Assembly: GCA_034336665.1 (NCBI GenBank)
Contig: CM067592.1
Coordinates: 32,733,942-32,797,941 of the forward strand
Source: Luscinia megarhynchos
Lineage: Eukaryota; Chordata; Aves; Passeriformes; Turdidae
Direction of reading: 5' to 3'
DNA: 64,000 nucleotides
The translations under genes were made by a program, and so were the position numbers. Below the pieces are notes generated by a model. The model saw only the letters and a list, made by a program, of their open reading frames with translations. It was not told where the DNA came from and made no database searches. Below, piece by piece: positions 1 through 14,167 of this stretch (positions are counted from its first letter, which is position 1; each line of letters starts with the position of its first letter).

Positions 1-602
1 CAGAATTACTCCCTTTTTTGTTTAAATCAAATTTAAACAGTCATTAATAGATTCTAAGTCTGAAAAAGTATAACAAAAAACCCCAGGAAAAAGAAGTAAC
101 TTAAAGAGGAGAGGTAAAAGACCAGACCATCAAACACTCCTCAGAACTAAGTGCCTCAGAAACAGTGATATAATGAGAAATTTTATCACTGTTTGTGAGG
201 CTCTTAGTTCTGCCACTGTTGTTCAAAATTGAGATAAAGACATTTCAGTATTTCTTGCACTGGGAATTATCAAATAAACTTAGATTAAAAGTGAGAAACA
301 TTCCAGCCATGACTGAGCTGTCAGTGGTAGTTGAACTTTATTTGTGAATCTCAACGTTTTAAAACTTGAATTGAATACTTAACATTGCTGAAAGAGGTAC
401 TGTGTGAGCTGTGTTCAGCTTGACAAATAGAGGCCAAGTAGAAGGTGAGGGGTCATTTATAGGGTTGAATAAAATTACAAAGAAACAAACTCCCCTTTAA
501 AACTGTCAGAAATGCTACTTTTGGGTAATAGAAAATCAGGCCACTTAAGAAATCAGGCTAATACAGGCTCCTGAGAAACATTGGAAACTTAATTTAACTA
601 CT
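1..602. other. non-coding, no recognisable feature
   Basis: AT-rich sequence with no ORF of note, no recognisable repeat and no RNA gene. A CR1 fragment begins at its right edge. Confidence 0.6.
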
Positions 603-1456
603 TAATAAATTTGCCTATGAACACTAGATTGGGAGGAGCTGTCAAATCCCTTAAGAGCAGACAGGACCTGCAGAGGAACCTCAACAAATTGAAGAACTGG
701 GCAATCACAAACCATATGAAGATCAACAGGAGAAAGTGCTCGATTCTGCATCTGGGATGGGGAAACCCTGGATTTATGGACAGACTGGGGAATGGGATGC
801 TGGAGAGCAGTGCCATGGAAAGGCACCTGGGGGTCCTGGTCAGTGGCAAGCTGAACCTGAGCCAGCAGTGCCCTGGAGCCAGGAGGGGCAGCCCTGTCCT
901 GGGGGCATCAGGGACAGCAACACAGCTGGGCAAGGGAGGGGATTGTCCTGCTCTGCTCTGAGCTGGGGCAGCCTCACCTCCAGTGCTGGGGGCTGGTGTG
1001 GGTGACACAACATAAGAAATATTAAACTGCTAGAGTGTCCAAAGAAGTGTAGCAACGATGGTGAGGGGCCTTGAGGGGAAACTGTATGAGGAGTAGCTGA
1101 GGTCACTTGGCCTGTTCAGCCTGGAGGAGACTGAGGATAGACCTCATTGTGGCCTTCCACATTCTCATGAGTGGAAGCAGAGGGGCAGGCACTCTCAGTG
1201 ACAAGTCCTGAGGAAACGCCTGAAGCTGAGTCAGGGGAGGTTTAGGTGAGATATCAGGAAAAGTTCCTCCCCCCCAGAGGGTGTTTGGGCACTGGAACAG
1301 CTCGCCGGGGCAGTGGTCACAGCACCAGCCTGGCAGAGTCCAAGAAGCATTGGGACAGTGTTCTCTGGCACACGAGGGGGTCCTGGGCTGTTGTGCAGAG
1401 CCAGGAGTCTGATCCTGATGGGTCCTTCCAATTCAGCATTTCTGTGATTTGTGATT
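603..1456 (+). mobile_element. CR1 LINE fragment, RT C-terminus to 3' end
   Basis: This is the 3' part of a CR1 non-LTR retrotransposon. It starts in the reverse transcriptase next to the FADD-type catalytic box, which here is degraded and frameshifted, followed by a TRLGGAV-like stretch. The next frame (611-961) reads LNKLKNWA, KCSILHLGWGNPG and ERHLGVLVSGKLNLSQQC, all matching the CR1 RT thumb region. After a stop the homology continues through a block like VQRR near 1040, then the 3' region with CAGCCTGGAGGAGACTG, GTGTTTGGGCACTGGAAC and a decayed ATTCTATGAT-type end (TCTGTGATTTGTGATT) at 1441-1456. The copy is 5'-truncated, as most CR1 insertions are, and has stops and frameshifts, so it makes no protein. 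Its central block is nearly identical to the copy at 45 kb. Confidence 0.93.
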
Positions 1457-1880
1457 GACCCCAGAATGAAAGGTACAGACAGGAGAAAGAAGCAGGAGAA
1501 AGGTAAGGGCTGTTGGAAGCTGGGGTGACTATACTGGTGCTTGGAGGACACCTAGCTTTGTAAGGCAGAGACAGTTTTGCATCAAGGAGTTTCTTGCTGT
1601 GGACAGCATCCCTTTTTAACTGTCCTGTCACAAGGGAGGAGCATTACCTAAGAGAAATATAGAAATATCCATCTTATTTATAATCAATTTAAAGTCTTGA
1701 CACTTTGGTTATAGTTCTGTTTCAATAAGTCTTGATCATCTGGTGTTAAATGATATGTTTGAACGCCTCATGAAAAACAAACTCATGAATCTATATGTTC
1801 ATCTGAAGTATTTCCAAGTGCAGCAAGTAGCAGTGGGTTTTACTGCTAAAATTGCAAAGCAGAAAAAATCTTTCATGATT

Positions 1881-2002
1881 TTGGGGAGGGGGTTTTCTTT
1901 CTTTGTTTGCTTGTTTGTTTGTGCGTTTGGGCTTCATTTGCTTGTTTGGGGTTTTGTTTGTTTTTTGTATATTTGGTTTGGGTTTGGGTTTTGTTTATAT
2001 TC
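1881..2002 (+). repeat. GT-rich low-complexity tract
   Basis: About 120 bases almost free of A and C on the plus strand, built from irregular GTTT, GGGTTT and TTTG units. It explains the hydrophobic open frame at 1743-2114. Four comparable tracts occur in the window, in both orientations. Confidence 0.85.
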
Positions 2003-3666
2003 TATTCTTAAAAATCCAATAGCTTATGTCAACTTCACCTTTTCTGCTCTAGGGCTCTCTCATGTCAGCTTCCTCCATCTGCAGTTTCATAACACAAATC
2101 CAGCATTCATGTAGATGCTCAGAGTGCTAAAGAAACAGGTAAGGGTTGTGAAATACTCAGAAATGAATTAGCATGGCACGTCTCCAACCTGACTCAACAT
2201 GGTATTTATATTCTTGTTGTATTCAGGAAAGTTACATGCTCATGAGGAGAACCCTATCCTTGTACTATAGTCTTTAGCATAGTTACCAAAGAGAAAAACA
2301 CAGGCCAAAGCTGTATTTGGCTTTGAAGTATATTGCATTATTTCTTCTTTGTCAGCAAAGATTCTTGTTCAAAAGGAATGTTGCCATCACTAACACTTGA
2401 CATTTAGAATTAAAAACCAAAAAAAGAAATAACATTCAAATAATTTCCAGCATGTTCAAGGGGTAAGGATGAAGTTTCTTGCCTTTGATTGGAATAAGTC
2501 AGTAGGGGGAGAATGTTAAATTGATGAAAAGTTATTTGGGAATCAAAATTAATACAAGCTGAACCTACACTTTAAAACAGCAAGAACAAATATATCTATC
2601 ATTTGTACCTAAGGAAAGAATTTAACTCAATGGTTCATTCAAATCTGAGTTTTCTCAGATAGTGAGACATTGCAAATATTAGATACTGGATCCAAAATAC
2701 TAAAGTTCTTTGTATTTTCACCAAGAATACCTTTCTGTCAAAATCTTGCAAGGAGCATTGGTCAGCATAGTGTCTGCCTGTTTTGAAGAAGAGTGCTGAA
2801 AATGAAACAAGAGCCTCAGAATTGTTTTGCCTGCTCCTTAATGCACAAACTCGTAATTCTATTTTGCTACAGGGAAGTGCTTTCCTCTTATCCAGGTGTG
2901 CATTTGTCTGTGGGGAAGGCTGCCAGCCTGCTGGCATACCTGACGTGATCTGTCCTGCCCTCCACACCTGGGAAGTGCTAGTGGGGTACACATTGACATA
3001 ACTGGGGAGGAAGCAAGTTTTCTCCTCTCTGACTGAGCTTTCTAAGCAGTTCCTGCTCAGAGGTGGCCCTCTTTTCCCCCAGGCCATTTCTTCTCCACTC
3101 TACACTCTGCAACATGATTGTAGTCTTAGCCTGATACAAAATCCTGCCAGCTTTCTTTGCTGTGAACCTAATAATTTGTGTGGAGTATGCTTTTCTTTCA
3201 AACCCTGCAGGCACATTGCTGTTGCCAACAGTTTATTAAAATTGGTCTGATTATTCTGGCTGGTATTTGAGGACAGATAAGCTTACTTTGTCTAATTTTG
3301 AAAACCATCACATGAATCAGAGATTTGAAAGATGGACGTAGGTTTAAATATTTCTGAGTTCCTCTTCTTGTAATCAATTGTAGTAAAATGTGATAGAAAA
3401 GGTGGGGGGAAAAAAGTTAAAATGAAACACAGCATACATGGTGAAAAATACAGAAGAATGTTGTGAAAACCTGAGATGAAGAGAGGTTCAGATTTTAATG
3501 TTGAGAATAAGTGGTATAGCCAGGGAAGGATTTTCCATCAATAAGGAGTGACAAACGAAACCCAGACTGCACTTCATTGGAAGAGTGGCAGAGTAGAGGT
3601 GGAGGCAAAGGAGTGTAATGCAAAGGCTTTTAGTGGCAGAGCATGCTTTGCAAACTTTAAAAACCT

Positions 3667-3702
3667 CCATTTAAAAGCATACATCCATTTAAAAACATAC
3701 AT
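3667..3702 (+). repeat. 18-bp tandem duplication
   Basis: Two adjacent 18-bp copies, CCATTTAAAAGCATACAT at 3667-3684 and the same with one G-to-A change at 3685-3702. Confidence 0.9.
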
Positions 3703-4615
3703 TCAAGATGGCCACTGTTGTTCTAAGCAAAGACAAATATCTACAAGGAATTGAGAATTCTCAGCCCCTGAGCCCATGATTATTCTGGTCCAGGTGAGTG
3801 TACCCTTGAAATGTGCCAGCAAAGAGCTACACCAGCTGGTGCACCTCCTGCTCTCCCCAGACCAGTCTCTTCTGCTTCTGCCCCTGGAGGCTGCACCCTG
3901 AGCCTCTGCACTGCTCTGCTCCATCACATGCCAACAGCCCCTTACTCCTCCAGAATCCACTCCTGACTTGGGTAAGGTAACACCTTGCTCCTTGGTGCTT
4001 TTGCTGTGTTGCAGCATACATTGTTTGTGACAGATCATTTTCGGTGGTAGCCACTGATAAAACCTTGTCTAGAACTTTGTAGACAGGGTCTTCTGAGGGA
4101 TATTTATGCTGGAAAAGTTTCAGAGAGAAGGGGTCTAGTAAAGCTAGGCTCTAAGAACATCAGAGCAAGGCTGAGAAGTGTTATTTCTAAAGAAGTTCAG
4201 CTCAGGGGAAAGAAATGTTATGAGCCAGTCATTTCCCTCATGTCATCTGGGAATTGCAGTAGTCCTCATAATCTCAATAACAAGTCTCTGGGAACAGCCT
4301 ACCCATACTGCTGTGAAGACCAAAACCCTAACTGATCTACCTCTGCACCTTGATAAATCTATGAAAAAGAAAAAGAAACAGCAGTTGCAGGGAATTGTTT
4401 GATTACAGCAATCTGTATGTTGGTGAGATCATAAAAATTAAAGTGATCTTTTTTGCATTTTCTTCCATAGGAAGAATGACAAATAACTAAACATCTGGAA
4501 GTAATTTTTGAAATTTATCAATTGATTTCTTTTTAATATAGCTAATGTACTACAATCATTTGGCATATTTCTGTTTTGATAAATGTCATACACCATGACA
4601 TTATCTTGTGTATGC

Positions 4616-4664
4616 ATTAGAGCTTATTTTTGCAACCAAGCAACCATTAGAACTTGTTTTTGCA
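4616..4664 (+). repeat. imperfect 30-bp-period direct duplication
   Basis: ATTAGAGCTTATTTTTGCA at 4616-4634 recurs at 4646-4664 with two changes, giving a period of 30 bp. This looks like a small local duplication. Confidence 0.75.
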
Positions 4665-7600
4665 GGTTTTTTGCACTCTTATCCAAAATTTTAAGCTTTC
4701 CAGACAATGCCTACTTTCCATAGAATTATTTTATTGCCTTCAGTAATTGCACAACATGGAAACTAATTACTGACAGAGTCCCGCCTGAGATTCCTTATCA
4801 TTTCATGCAAGACTCTAAAACCTATTTTATATACTGGTACAACATTGTCTGTTTTCCCCTACTCTCTCTGAATCTTCCCTAATGGCTGAAGATGTATTGC
4901 ATTGAACTTTCAATAGATTAGACAGCTCCTCAGCAGCATTCCTTTGAAACTTATGGGAGTAAACAAGTTAGTTCCTGCAAATATAAGGTGTTTAACTTCA
5001 GAAGTTGCTGTAGAATATCCTCTTGGATTAGTGCTTAAAATGGAAGGATTTTATTGTTACTTGAAGAATCAAGTACATCCCCCAGCTGGTTTCCAAATGC
5101 AGAACCCAGAATTCCATATGGATTGAAAGCAGAGTGTCTCAGCTAACCCATCCAGAGAATCTGCCATTGTTCTCTGATAAATACCAGACCAGAAAAAACT
5201 GATGTTCTGAAATGATGACCCAATACATTCCCGGTGTTAAAAGTTTGCCAGGGGTTCAGGAAGACATATTGAACCTGTTGAATTTTCACTGCCTTCTGTT
5301 TGTAGGCATATCTCTTCTTCTTGACATCATTGCCACTGGGAAGTGCTTTAAAATAAAGAAGCAATTAGAAAGGTAAGAAGAGGCACATTTACAGTTAAAT
5401 GGATATTTGTTTACTGATGGAAGTGCAGTTCTATTAGTGTCACTGTTTCCCACTATTCTGAAATATATATGCACCACTTTTACTCCTTAATGAATTTCAT
5501 TGGACAGCAGCTTCTGAGAAATTTTTCCTTTTTCTAATTTAATTACTTTTTCCTGTTCCACTTTTTGTCTTTGTAGTTGATTTAGTGCCATGCAGTGTCC
5601 CAGATGGTCAGTCTGGGAAACAGACACGGACATTTTCAAAGAGACAATGTTGATTCCCTTTGGACTCAGAATGACCTCCTCCTCCCACCACCCCCATCAC
5701 CACTTATTCACAGATTTTAATCCCCAATAAACACAGGATTTAAATATGGGAAGAAAGGTGGGCCACAACTTGAAACCAACTGAGGACACAGGGAACCACG
5801 GCTGGCATTGGCAGAATATCATTTAGTGGAGTCTGGTACCATTGTTTGCAGCACAGATAAAACCAGCTGGCCATGTTATGCTTGACGAGAACTAGACAAG
5901 GGAGGGAGGATCATATGTGAATAGGAAGTGGTATGAAAGGAGATGAAGAAAGAAAGCTGACATGCTCAAGACAAGGTCTGAGAAAGAGAAAAGTGATGAA
6001 AGCCTTCCCGGCTATGTCAAGAACAGCAAAATTCATCACCACTTTCTGCCCTTGGGCAAAATATAGAAATAAAAGAAGCTTTGGCATAAACTTGACACAG
6101 AGGAAATACAGGTACTGTATACTGCAAGGTACTAACTTGCTTGACTGTGAACAACAGTCTTACGGATACTTTTTTAAAAACTAAATAAACAACAGTAGAA
6201 AGCCCACCCTCATTATTTTATTGCTCTTTCTGAAATTTTAATTTTTGTACTGCATAAGACAATAGATATCTGCCTTTAATTTTTTGCTCTTGAAGTTGAG
6301 AAAAGCGAAAGAGAGATTTGATCTCTAAACCACATAGTTTTTCAGCAATATCAAAGCTGAAGTGCTGAAGTGCTGTTAGCTCTGAAAGAGCTTCTAGTCA
6401 TTCTTCCCACATTTGAATAAAATGAAAAAAAAATTTACATACGTTTGAAATTCTTTGATCACTTATGGAAATTAATCACTAAATAACTGTACCTGAGGGC
6501 TACAATTACAGGTATATGCAATGATACTACACAGATAGAGGTTGGATTGTTTTTCCTTGTATATTGAAAAGTTTTATGCTGTGCTTTTAATTAAAAGCAG
6601 AAGACTTTCAATATATGTGTCATACCAACCCATAATTTCTTCTTAGTATATACTTTCTCTACCGTGGGATGAGACAGTAATCACAAAATAAAATGGTGAA
6701 AAAATGTAAAAATATCAGTACCTATTCTTTTGTTTCAAGGATGAAGCATTTTTACAGCAGTGTAATTTTACAATTAAAATAGATAACAGTGAGCGTGTAG
6801 AAACAACATAATTCAGCAGAAGTACTTGATAAAAAATTAGGGTATAGCACCAAGAAATCTTCTAAACTGCAATTCAACATTTTGTTTATGTGGAGCATGG
6901 CTTTCCAACCACATTTCCTTAGAAAATAAGATATGCACAGATATGCTTTTCCTTCTTGCAAGTCCACTGGCCAGCAAGACAGGGGTATAGTAGGCTCAGG
7001 AAGGTCAATTATTTACAAACACCATGAAGATCAGTGGGTGGTAAAATTAGAAAGAATCTATTAAATTCCTCCACTGAGGGAGGATAGGCTGCAGTGCTAT
7101 TGCACTGGCTCCATCTGTTAGTGCTCTTATTCAGCTTTCAATCCAACTGGCCATAGTGGGAGAAGCAGGATCCATGAAGTTGAAAGAAACTTGCAGAGGA
7201 ATGAATCTTATTGCGCCATGGTGTAGGAGCATAGAGTATCAATCCACTGGAAAACATAATTCCAACAATTACTGAACAAGTTGCTTCGATTAGAAGTTTT
7301 GATCAGACAATCCCCAGTGAGAATTTAATTATACTGGAAAATTTATGATTTACAGTTCAACAGTTGACTGCTTTCCTTCTTGAGATACACGAGTCTAGGC
7401 TTTTTCCATTGCTCACACAATATTAGTACACAGAGGGTGGCAGTCAAATAGTGCTGCTCCATATGCAGAAAAACCTTAAGGAATTTCCTGCAGTCAGTGA
7501 GATATCTATTGTTCTAATACACACCACAAAATGCCACTGTGCCTCAATGTGATTTAGTGTGGTCCTTAGAGGTATTTGGCAGTTTTTCTGGTCTGACAAA

Positions 7601-10325
7601 CTCCCTTGAAATCCAAGCATGTCTGATTTTTCCTTAGTGTGCCATGCTGCTTAAATGGGACCAGAGCCACTGCACCAACTCCTATGCACAACAGATGTTA
7701 GCTGCATGTCATGAGTGTATGTCAGCTGTACATACATATAAGCCATGCCTGTTTCAGCATCTTCCTCCTCAGATGTCAAAGTGCCTCTTCCAAATCACTA
7801 TTTCCAAGTAGTGATCCCATCAGAAAGGTTCTTTTAAAAGTGCAGATACTAAAGCTGCATAGTGGAAACAAACATGACCACTGCATTCTACAAACTCTGC
7901 ATAAGCAGAAATGGAGGAAAGGCCTTTTCTGGGTTGCAGCAGAAGTAGCAGCAGCAGCTAGGAAAGTGCTTCTCTTCTATAATGGAGGGGCCAGCTTTCA
8001 CAAACCTGATATTTTTCAATGGTGATTGCAGAAGGGAAAAAATTAGCAGCGCAAAAAACCAATACTCCTCCTCAGCAGGCTCCATGGTGGAGCTAGAACC
8101 TTGATATTCCCCCCCTTAACTCTTGGACATGTTGAGCTCTTGCTGCTTTCTCTGAGATTGCTTTCATTTGAATATTCTCCTTCAGTTCTTATTCAGCTCC
8201 CCACAGAAATCAGTAACAGGCTTGTATTTGTTCATTTAGTGAATAAGAAGAGTTAGGGAGACTGCAGGAGGCTTTGATGATACTTAAAAGGTCTTGAGTT
8301 TCATATTAGTATGAACCTAAGCTGATTCCCCAGAGTGACCCTTCACCCACTGAATTCTGACAAGGTTTCAAAACTTTGGCCATCTTCCCTCATCCTGATT
8401 CTCAGGAAGCCCTGATTTTCATTGCAGGCAAGAATTGAATTCCTACTTTCCCTGCAATACAGGCTCCAGATCATATGGGCACAGAGCTGATGTGGGCCAC
8501 ATTTTACTCAAGACTGATCTCTGGAACGAGGAAGAAAGTAACTCTAAGGATTTAATAGTAGTAGGTACCACAAACCTTCCTGTCAACAACTTTTTGTAAG
8601 ACACTGGATAACCTCTTTAATACCAGTAAGGTTCTGTTGGACAATATGGGGGAAATGGGAATGAAATATCACATTTTGTTGCGTGATCCTCTGGCCAAAT
8701 ATATTCACATTTTGCTGAGATATACAAAGATGATTAAACAGATTTGACTCAGCAAATCAGGGCATTTGGTTATTCATGAGATGATTCAAAGACGAAATTT
8801 GGGCATTTTAATAGACTGATTTTTTCTATATTTGGAATGAAAAGGAGATAAGACGCTGCTTGTGTGAAATTATAAAATCTCGCATTTTTGGCAGAAACAT
8901 TCTCTATTAGTATTTTGCAGCTGTGCCTGTACTGAAACAAAAATGTCTCTGGCATATCTAAAGTTAGGGGACCACATTCTCTACTACTAGGATGCAAATA
9001 ATTTTGCCAGAGTTCTCTGAATTCAGCCATTGGTATCTCACTAAAATGTCCAGAAATCTGCCTTGATGTTAAGTGCTTGAAGAGAGCCAGAACAAAACTC
9101 CCCACTAGCATGTTGGAACTGGAGAGACAAGAGCAGAGTTCTGAGGAACTGAGCCTGTAAATCCCACTGAAATCCAGGTCTGGGCTCTGGAGACGCTTTC
9201 TGAAAGCAAAGTTTTGGCCAAGGAGAAAGCAGGTATAGAGACCTCACCAATGCCCTGGTCACTTGACAATCCTTCCGTGCTCCTTGGGAACTCAGTTAGC
9301 TGGGACATCACCTCTATTTGACACCTTCAAGTCACAGCTACCAGCAGCCCTGCAGTGAGGAAAGCCATGTGGAAACGGAGAACGTCCGTAAAGCCCTTGG
9401 GGCCAGAAATAGATTTTCAGTCAAGTTGCCATGGTTTTCTGGATTAGGTTTAATTATCTGCATCTCAAATTTCCCATTGAAAAAATGTTTAGCAGAGGCC
9501 TGCATTTCCATGCAGCTGTGAAATACACATCTGGTTTCCAAGGCAGCAAATAATCATTAGGGGGAAACTGATAGGAACTCAAGAAGTAATGATGTTTACA
9601 AACTGGTCTCAGGACTCAGCTCTCAAAGGCACTGAAGAAACAGATGCAAAGCTTATGCTGAGCAGCAGCTCCTGTTTCTATAAATCCTAAGCAAAAATCC
9701 TATCAGCCTCAACAGATGCAGGTTAACACATGGCATTTTTGCATCCTATCTCTATCCAGCTTCTGGGTCGATGCTCCCTGTATATGTATGTGGCATTCTC
9801 TGAACAATGCTCCACTGATGTGCTCAGCTGGTGGACCAAAAGTGGCAAAAATTCAGTTTTCTTAAGACTACATATATACCATCTTTACTTGTGTCTTGAA
9901 AATTACAGAACAAGATGTCTCATACAGGACAAGTTACTACAAATCACATTATACAGCCTATACTAAAACCACGGTGCCTATGTTAAAAATGTATATGCTT
10001 AATTTAAAAGAAAATTTACACTTATATTCTCATTTCCACTCTTATTTTTTACTCCCCAAACACTTCAAATATTTTCCAGTTACTTTCATAATTCATGTTT
10101 TATGTTCTTGAACTTCATTGGTGGCAAGCTGAAAACGTTATTTCAAATGGTGTTCTTTCTTATTTTTGTTTAATAGTAATGACACTGATCTTCCATGACC
10201 TCAGAAATTACATTTATAGCACGTAGCCAGCTATGTAACCTACCACCCTCAACAGAGGGACCTAGTTGAGTCTGAACTGAATGAGGTGTCCAGTGTGCCA
10301 AAAGCTTGTCCTTCAGAAAAACTGA

Positions 10326-10437
10326 AGACAAAAAGAGAAACAACAGGGGAAAAAAAAACCAAAACCTGAAAAAAAAAAACCCAAAGCCAAAACCAAAACA
10401 TAATAAAAACAAACAAACAACAAACAAACAAAAACAC
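10326..10437 (-). repeat. A/C-rich low-complexity tract (GT-rich on minus strand)
   Basis: Irregular AAAC and AAAAC units with two long A-runs. It is the reverse-strand equivalent of the GT-rich tracts at 1.9, 34.0 and 51.3 kb. Confidence 0.85.
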
Positions 10438-11576
10438 TAAGTCTCCATCCCCTTTTCCTAAACCAAGGCATTTTCACTACCTTTAGGTGCCTCTCTACTC
10501 TTAGGTATGATCACTACAGACCAGAGGTTTTAGGGAAGGTGGGTATACCTGTAAACTGAAACTCAGTCCGTATCATATTGTGATTTTCATGTGAATTGAT
10601 CCAAATACTGTGAATTTCATGCGAAATGTTATGGTCAAACTTTGGTCTGTTGGCTGGTTCTCTGGTCTTCTTAGGGATGCTTTTTTTTATCCATTAAAAA
10701 CACAAGCAAGAGAATTCAGTAGCAATTACATTCTTAGGCAATAGTTATGTCTTTTTAGGTGGCTCAGATAATTATATTAGCCCTTTGAGCTGTGTAGTAA
10801 CAACTTTATATATAGGGGCTATATGCTTTAGACAAACTGTCTAATGCTTTGCAATAAATATTTCAGAGAAGAAAAGTTAGGGTACACTACATATATCACG
10901 TTATTGGCAACAATGTACAAAATGTTAAATCAACTGACTATGAGAAGCAGGTAGTCTGAACTGATTTGTTTTTCTGGGGAATTCCCTTTAATAGGAAAGT
11001 TCTTAGCTTTCTTAGCATTATATATGCAATGCTAAACCAGTGATAATATTGACTGACCCGTGGTTGCTCCATAAGAGATTCCAAACTAAGAAACTGTGAG
11101 CATGAATTCCTGCAGAAACTTTATTTGGACTTTTAACAACCACTTTATGCTAAGCTGATGCTTTGCTGAGCCTTTATAAGATAGGAGCAAAGCTTTGTCC
11201 CACCTTGACGAGCAGAGAATCTATCATCATGCAGCTGTCCCTAACAGACATCTTTGTCAGTTCACTTACAGGGAGATGCTTCCATGGTGCTGGCCTGATG
11301 TTCCAAGACTGGTGCCAGGATATTTTTATTTCTGATGTCTGACAAGAAGAAGTAAAATTCTCTATGCTTTCTTTTAGCATGCTTGTTTATGCCATCTGAG
11401 GTGAAGGGGTTTCTCCTTCAAAGGTTTAATCCTGAAGACATCCATCATGTGCAACTTAAGAGATTGAGTAAAACTCACGTGAGTCAGACGTAAGCCACTC
11501 CCAGCTGGTGCCTCTGAACTCCACAATGATAAATAGATGTTAACAAAACTAAGCCAAACCAGACCATGTGCAGAAA

Positions 11577-11594
11577 TGTACATGTACATGTACA
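11577..11594. repeat. 18-bp palindrome of TGTACA units
   Basis: TGTACATGTACATGTACA is its own reverse complement. It may simply be a short (TGTACA) microsatellite. Confidence 0.9.
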
Positions 11595-14167
11595 ATATGG
11601 CTATTTCTACTTTTTTTTTTTCCAGAACGATCCCTCTGACTAAAGGATGTGATTTTAAAGGGAGAAAAAGGAAGGGGAAAATCTGAGCTGCTAACAACTG
11701 CTGTTTCAGTAGAAATGAAAGTGTGGTTTGTATGAGTACAGCCTTCTGTGAAGCACTTGTGTATTGCAGTGGCAGAGGTGACTCAAAAATACAATTACAG
11801 GGGACGTGAAGGCAAAGAAATAGGGCTGGAAGAGAATCTCCATAACTTTGACTTGAGGTTCAGTGTTTAACATTGAGGGGAAATCCAGTTCTCAACTTCA
11901 CTTTTCCTTGGATCAGCCCACATCCTCCCATTCCTCTCAACTCTCTTATCCTCCAGCTCCATGCACACATTCATTCTATGCAATTCTTGCCATGGTGAAC
12001 TGCATCATCTTCACCTCCCTTCCATTTTACTGTCCTCTCCTTCAGTCTCCACTGTCTCCATTTCTTCTTTAATTATACCATTCTGTGAAACTGTATGTAA
12101 CTTGCACACATACTGGATGAAAAATATTCTCTTGAAATTATATGGTCTCTCCAGAGACTTGGGCTGATTGGGCTGTGATTTTACCTCAATTGTTGTGTCT
12201 TCTTTGTGATTTTCTATAAGAAGGTTATCTAAGTAAAGCAAGCTAAGTGTGTTTAATTTAGCCTACAATTAGCATATTTATAGTGCTAAACAGGAAGATG
12301 TTCATAGCACATTTTTTCTGGGCACATTTTATTAGGATAATTGGTATTTTCTTATTTCTCATGTTCAAAATAATAAAAATAATTACACCATACATTCAAC
12401 CTCCTATGTGTTATTTTTGATTGCATGTGGCAGTGGCTATCCTGGAGGAAGACAGAAATAATTTTGTAGCATAACATACTCATGGTAAGATTTTCTGCTA
12501 AAAAATCAAGGAGAGTAGGGGGGTTCTCTCTCTCTTAACACATATATAGATGCATTTATTTCCTGTCTTTTGATACTAGAAACTTTCTCATTGTCCATTT
12601 AATCCTACTAAAGTGTCTGCTCTTAGTGGTGTCTAGCTGCTGTGAGTATCACATGCTAATTATACCTTATCAGCAGTGGTGGAAAGAAAGCCCTCCTTTT
12701 TCAGAGATTAAGTTGTGCTATCAAGAGAGACATAGCACAGATACCTGAGTCTTTCACAAGCACAGGGGAAGGAACTGCAGATATTTTATGCTCCCATTTT
12801 TCTCTGCTTTTGTCTAGCACGCATACGGGTGTAGGAGGAATGCTGTACCATTCTGATAATTGCTAGGAACTCTCTCACACATAAACAGATGCATTTGGTC
12901 TGATGACTACAGTGAAATAACATTTGTTTTTGGTTAAACTCAGTGGCAATGTGTCACCATTGAACAAGAGCACTGAACTTTTTTTTTCAAGAATGCCCCA
13001 CAAAGATGAGTTATCTCATGTCTGTAAGCCTTGGAGAAATACTTCAAGACAAAACTTAAATCACTGTTTGTTTTAAGCAGGCCCAATAGGGGGATGTAAT
13101 AAAATGTGTTCACCTCTGTCCCCCATGCAATGTAAAAGCAATGGAATACTGTAGGGTATGAATAAGCCATCAAGCAATTCCCACTTCATTCTCTAAATGG
13201 AGCAATAAGATTTATATTGCCATAGTAAAATAAACATTGCTGCAGTGTTGATGCTATCTGTCAGAGACAAACTCCACTCTCCAATACACTCCTACCCTTC
13301 CTGATAAAACAAGTGAGAGCTGCATGTAAAGCAGCTTGATATTACCCCCACTTACCTGCTACAATTTGCTCAAAAACCCTGGAAATCACTGGGAGGTTTT
13401 CCCATCAATTTCTAGCTGGCTTGTGATAAGACTTTGAGTGTTCAGTACGTGCTACACCAGAGCACATACTGGAGTGGCTGTCTCTGACCAAGGGAGTGCT
13501 GATGCAGCAGGAAGCTGTGTATTTAGTCTACTCATGATGCAGGAAATATGGTCACCTTCAGTGACAGTGAGATGTGACACATCATCTCTCTCTGCCTCAG
13601 TTTTCCTTGTTAGATAGTCATTACCATCTTTTGTGGTTATTGTACTTTGTCATACACAGGTGGAAAACTCTGTTTAGGAGTAGATTATAACCAACATTAG
13701 CCTGCTAAATTCAAACAGAAAGAGAATCTGCTACAGTTAGAGATTTGCTCACACGCCATCACAATCAGTTCCTGGGTGAGGTGGGAATAGATCTGATCTC
13801 AGAGTCAGAGAAGACACCTGGCTCGTGCTGAGGAAACATATACAGATACAGGCCTAGGGGATCTTCATCGTTGAAATGATTCTGTGTGAACCAGCTGCAG
13901 CACTGGAGGAGTCACTACATAGGAATATCAGTGCTGGTCCTTGGCTTCACCAATGTGGATTTGGGAACTAAGCAGCCTTGAAATTATGGATACTCCCAAC
14001 CCTGTTTACTTTATCTTCTTTTGGATAATCCATTTAATGAAGGACTGGATAAGGACACATCTTCACAAGGGTTCATGGATAAATAGGCTGTAAAAGGCCA
14101 TCCCTGGATTATCACAGCAGCAAAGCTACATTTCAGTACAGTTTATTTGATCCTCCTTGCACTGAAG

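Larger units (their letters stand above)
1457..14167. other. non-coding, mostly unique sequence
   Basis: About 12.7 kb without a recognisable gene, RNA or transposon. Open frames here are short (up to 150 codons at 2635-3087, minus strand) and show no family motif. It holds the GT-rich and A/C-rich tracts and small duplications listed separately, plus a pyrimidine-rich patch around 5671-5702. I see nothing else to annotate; ancient repeats too diverged to recognise by eye may be present. Confidence 0.55.

Noticed and set aside
598..1008. 136-codon minus-strand frame over the first CR1 copy
   Set aside because: Antisense shadow of the CR1 RT region; the plus strand carries the recognisable LINE homology.
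2635..3087. 150-codon minus-strand open frame
   Set aside because: No family motif, no supporting splice or promoter context, and a length still possible by chance in 64 kb of six-frame sequence.
3830..3841. CACCAGCTGGTG palindrome as a paired E-box
   Set aside because: A single 12-bp palindrome is expected many times by chance and has no supporting context.
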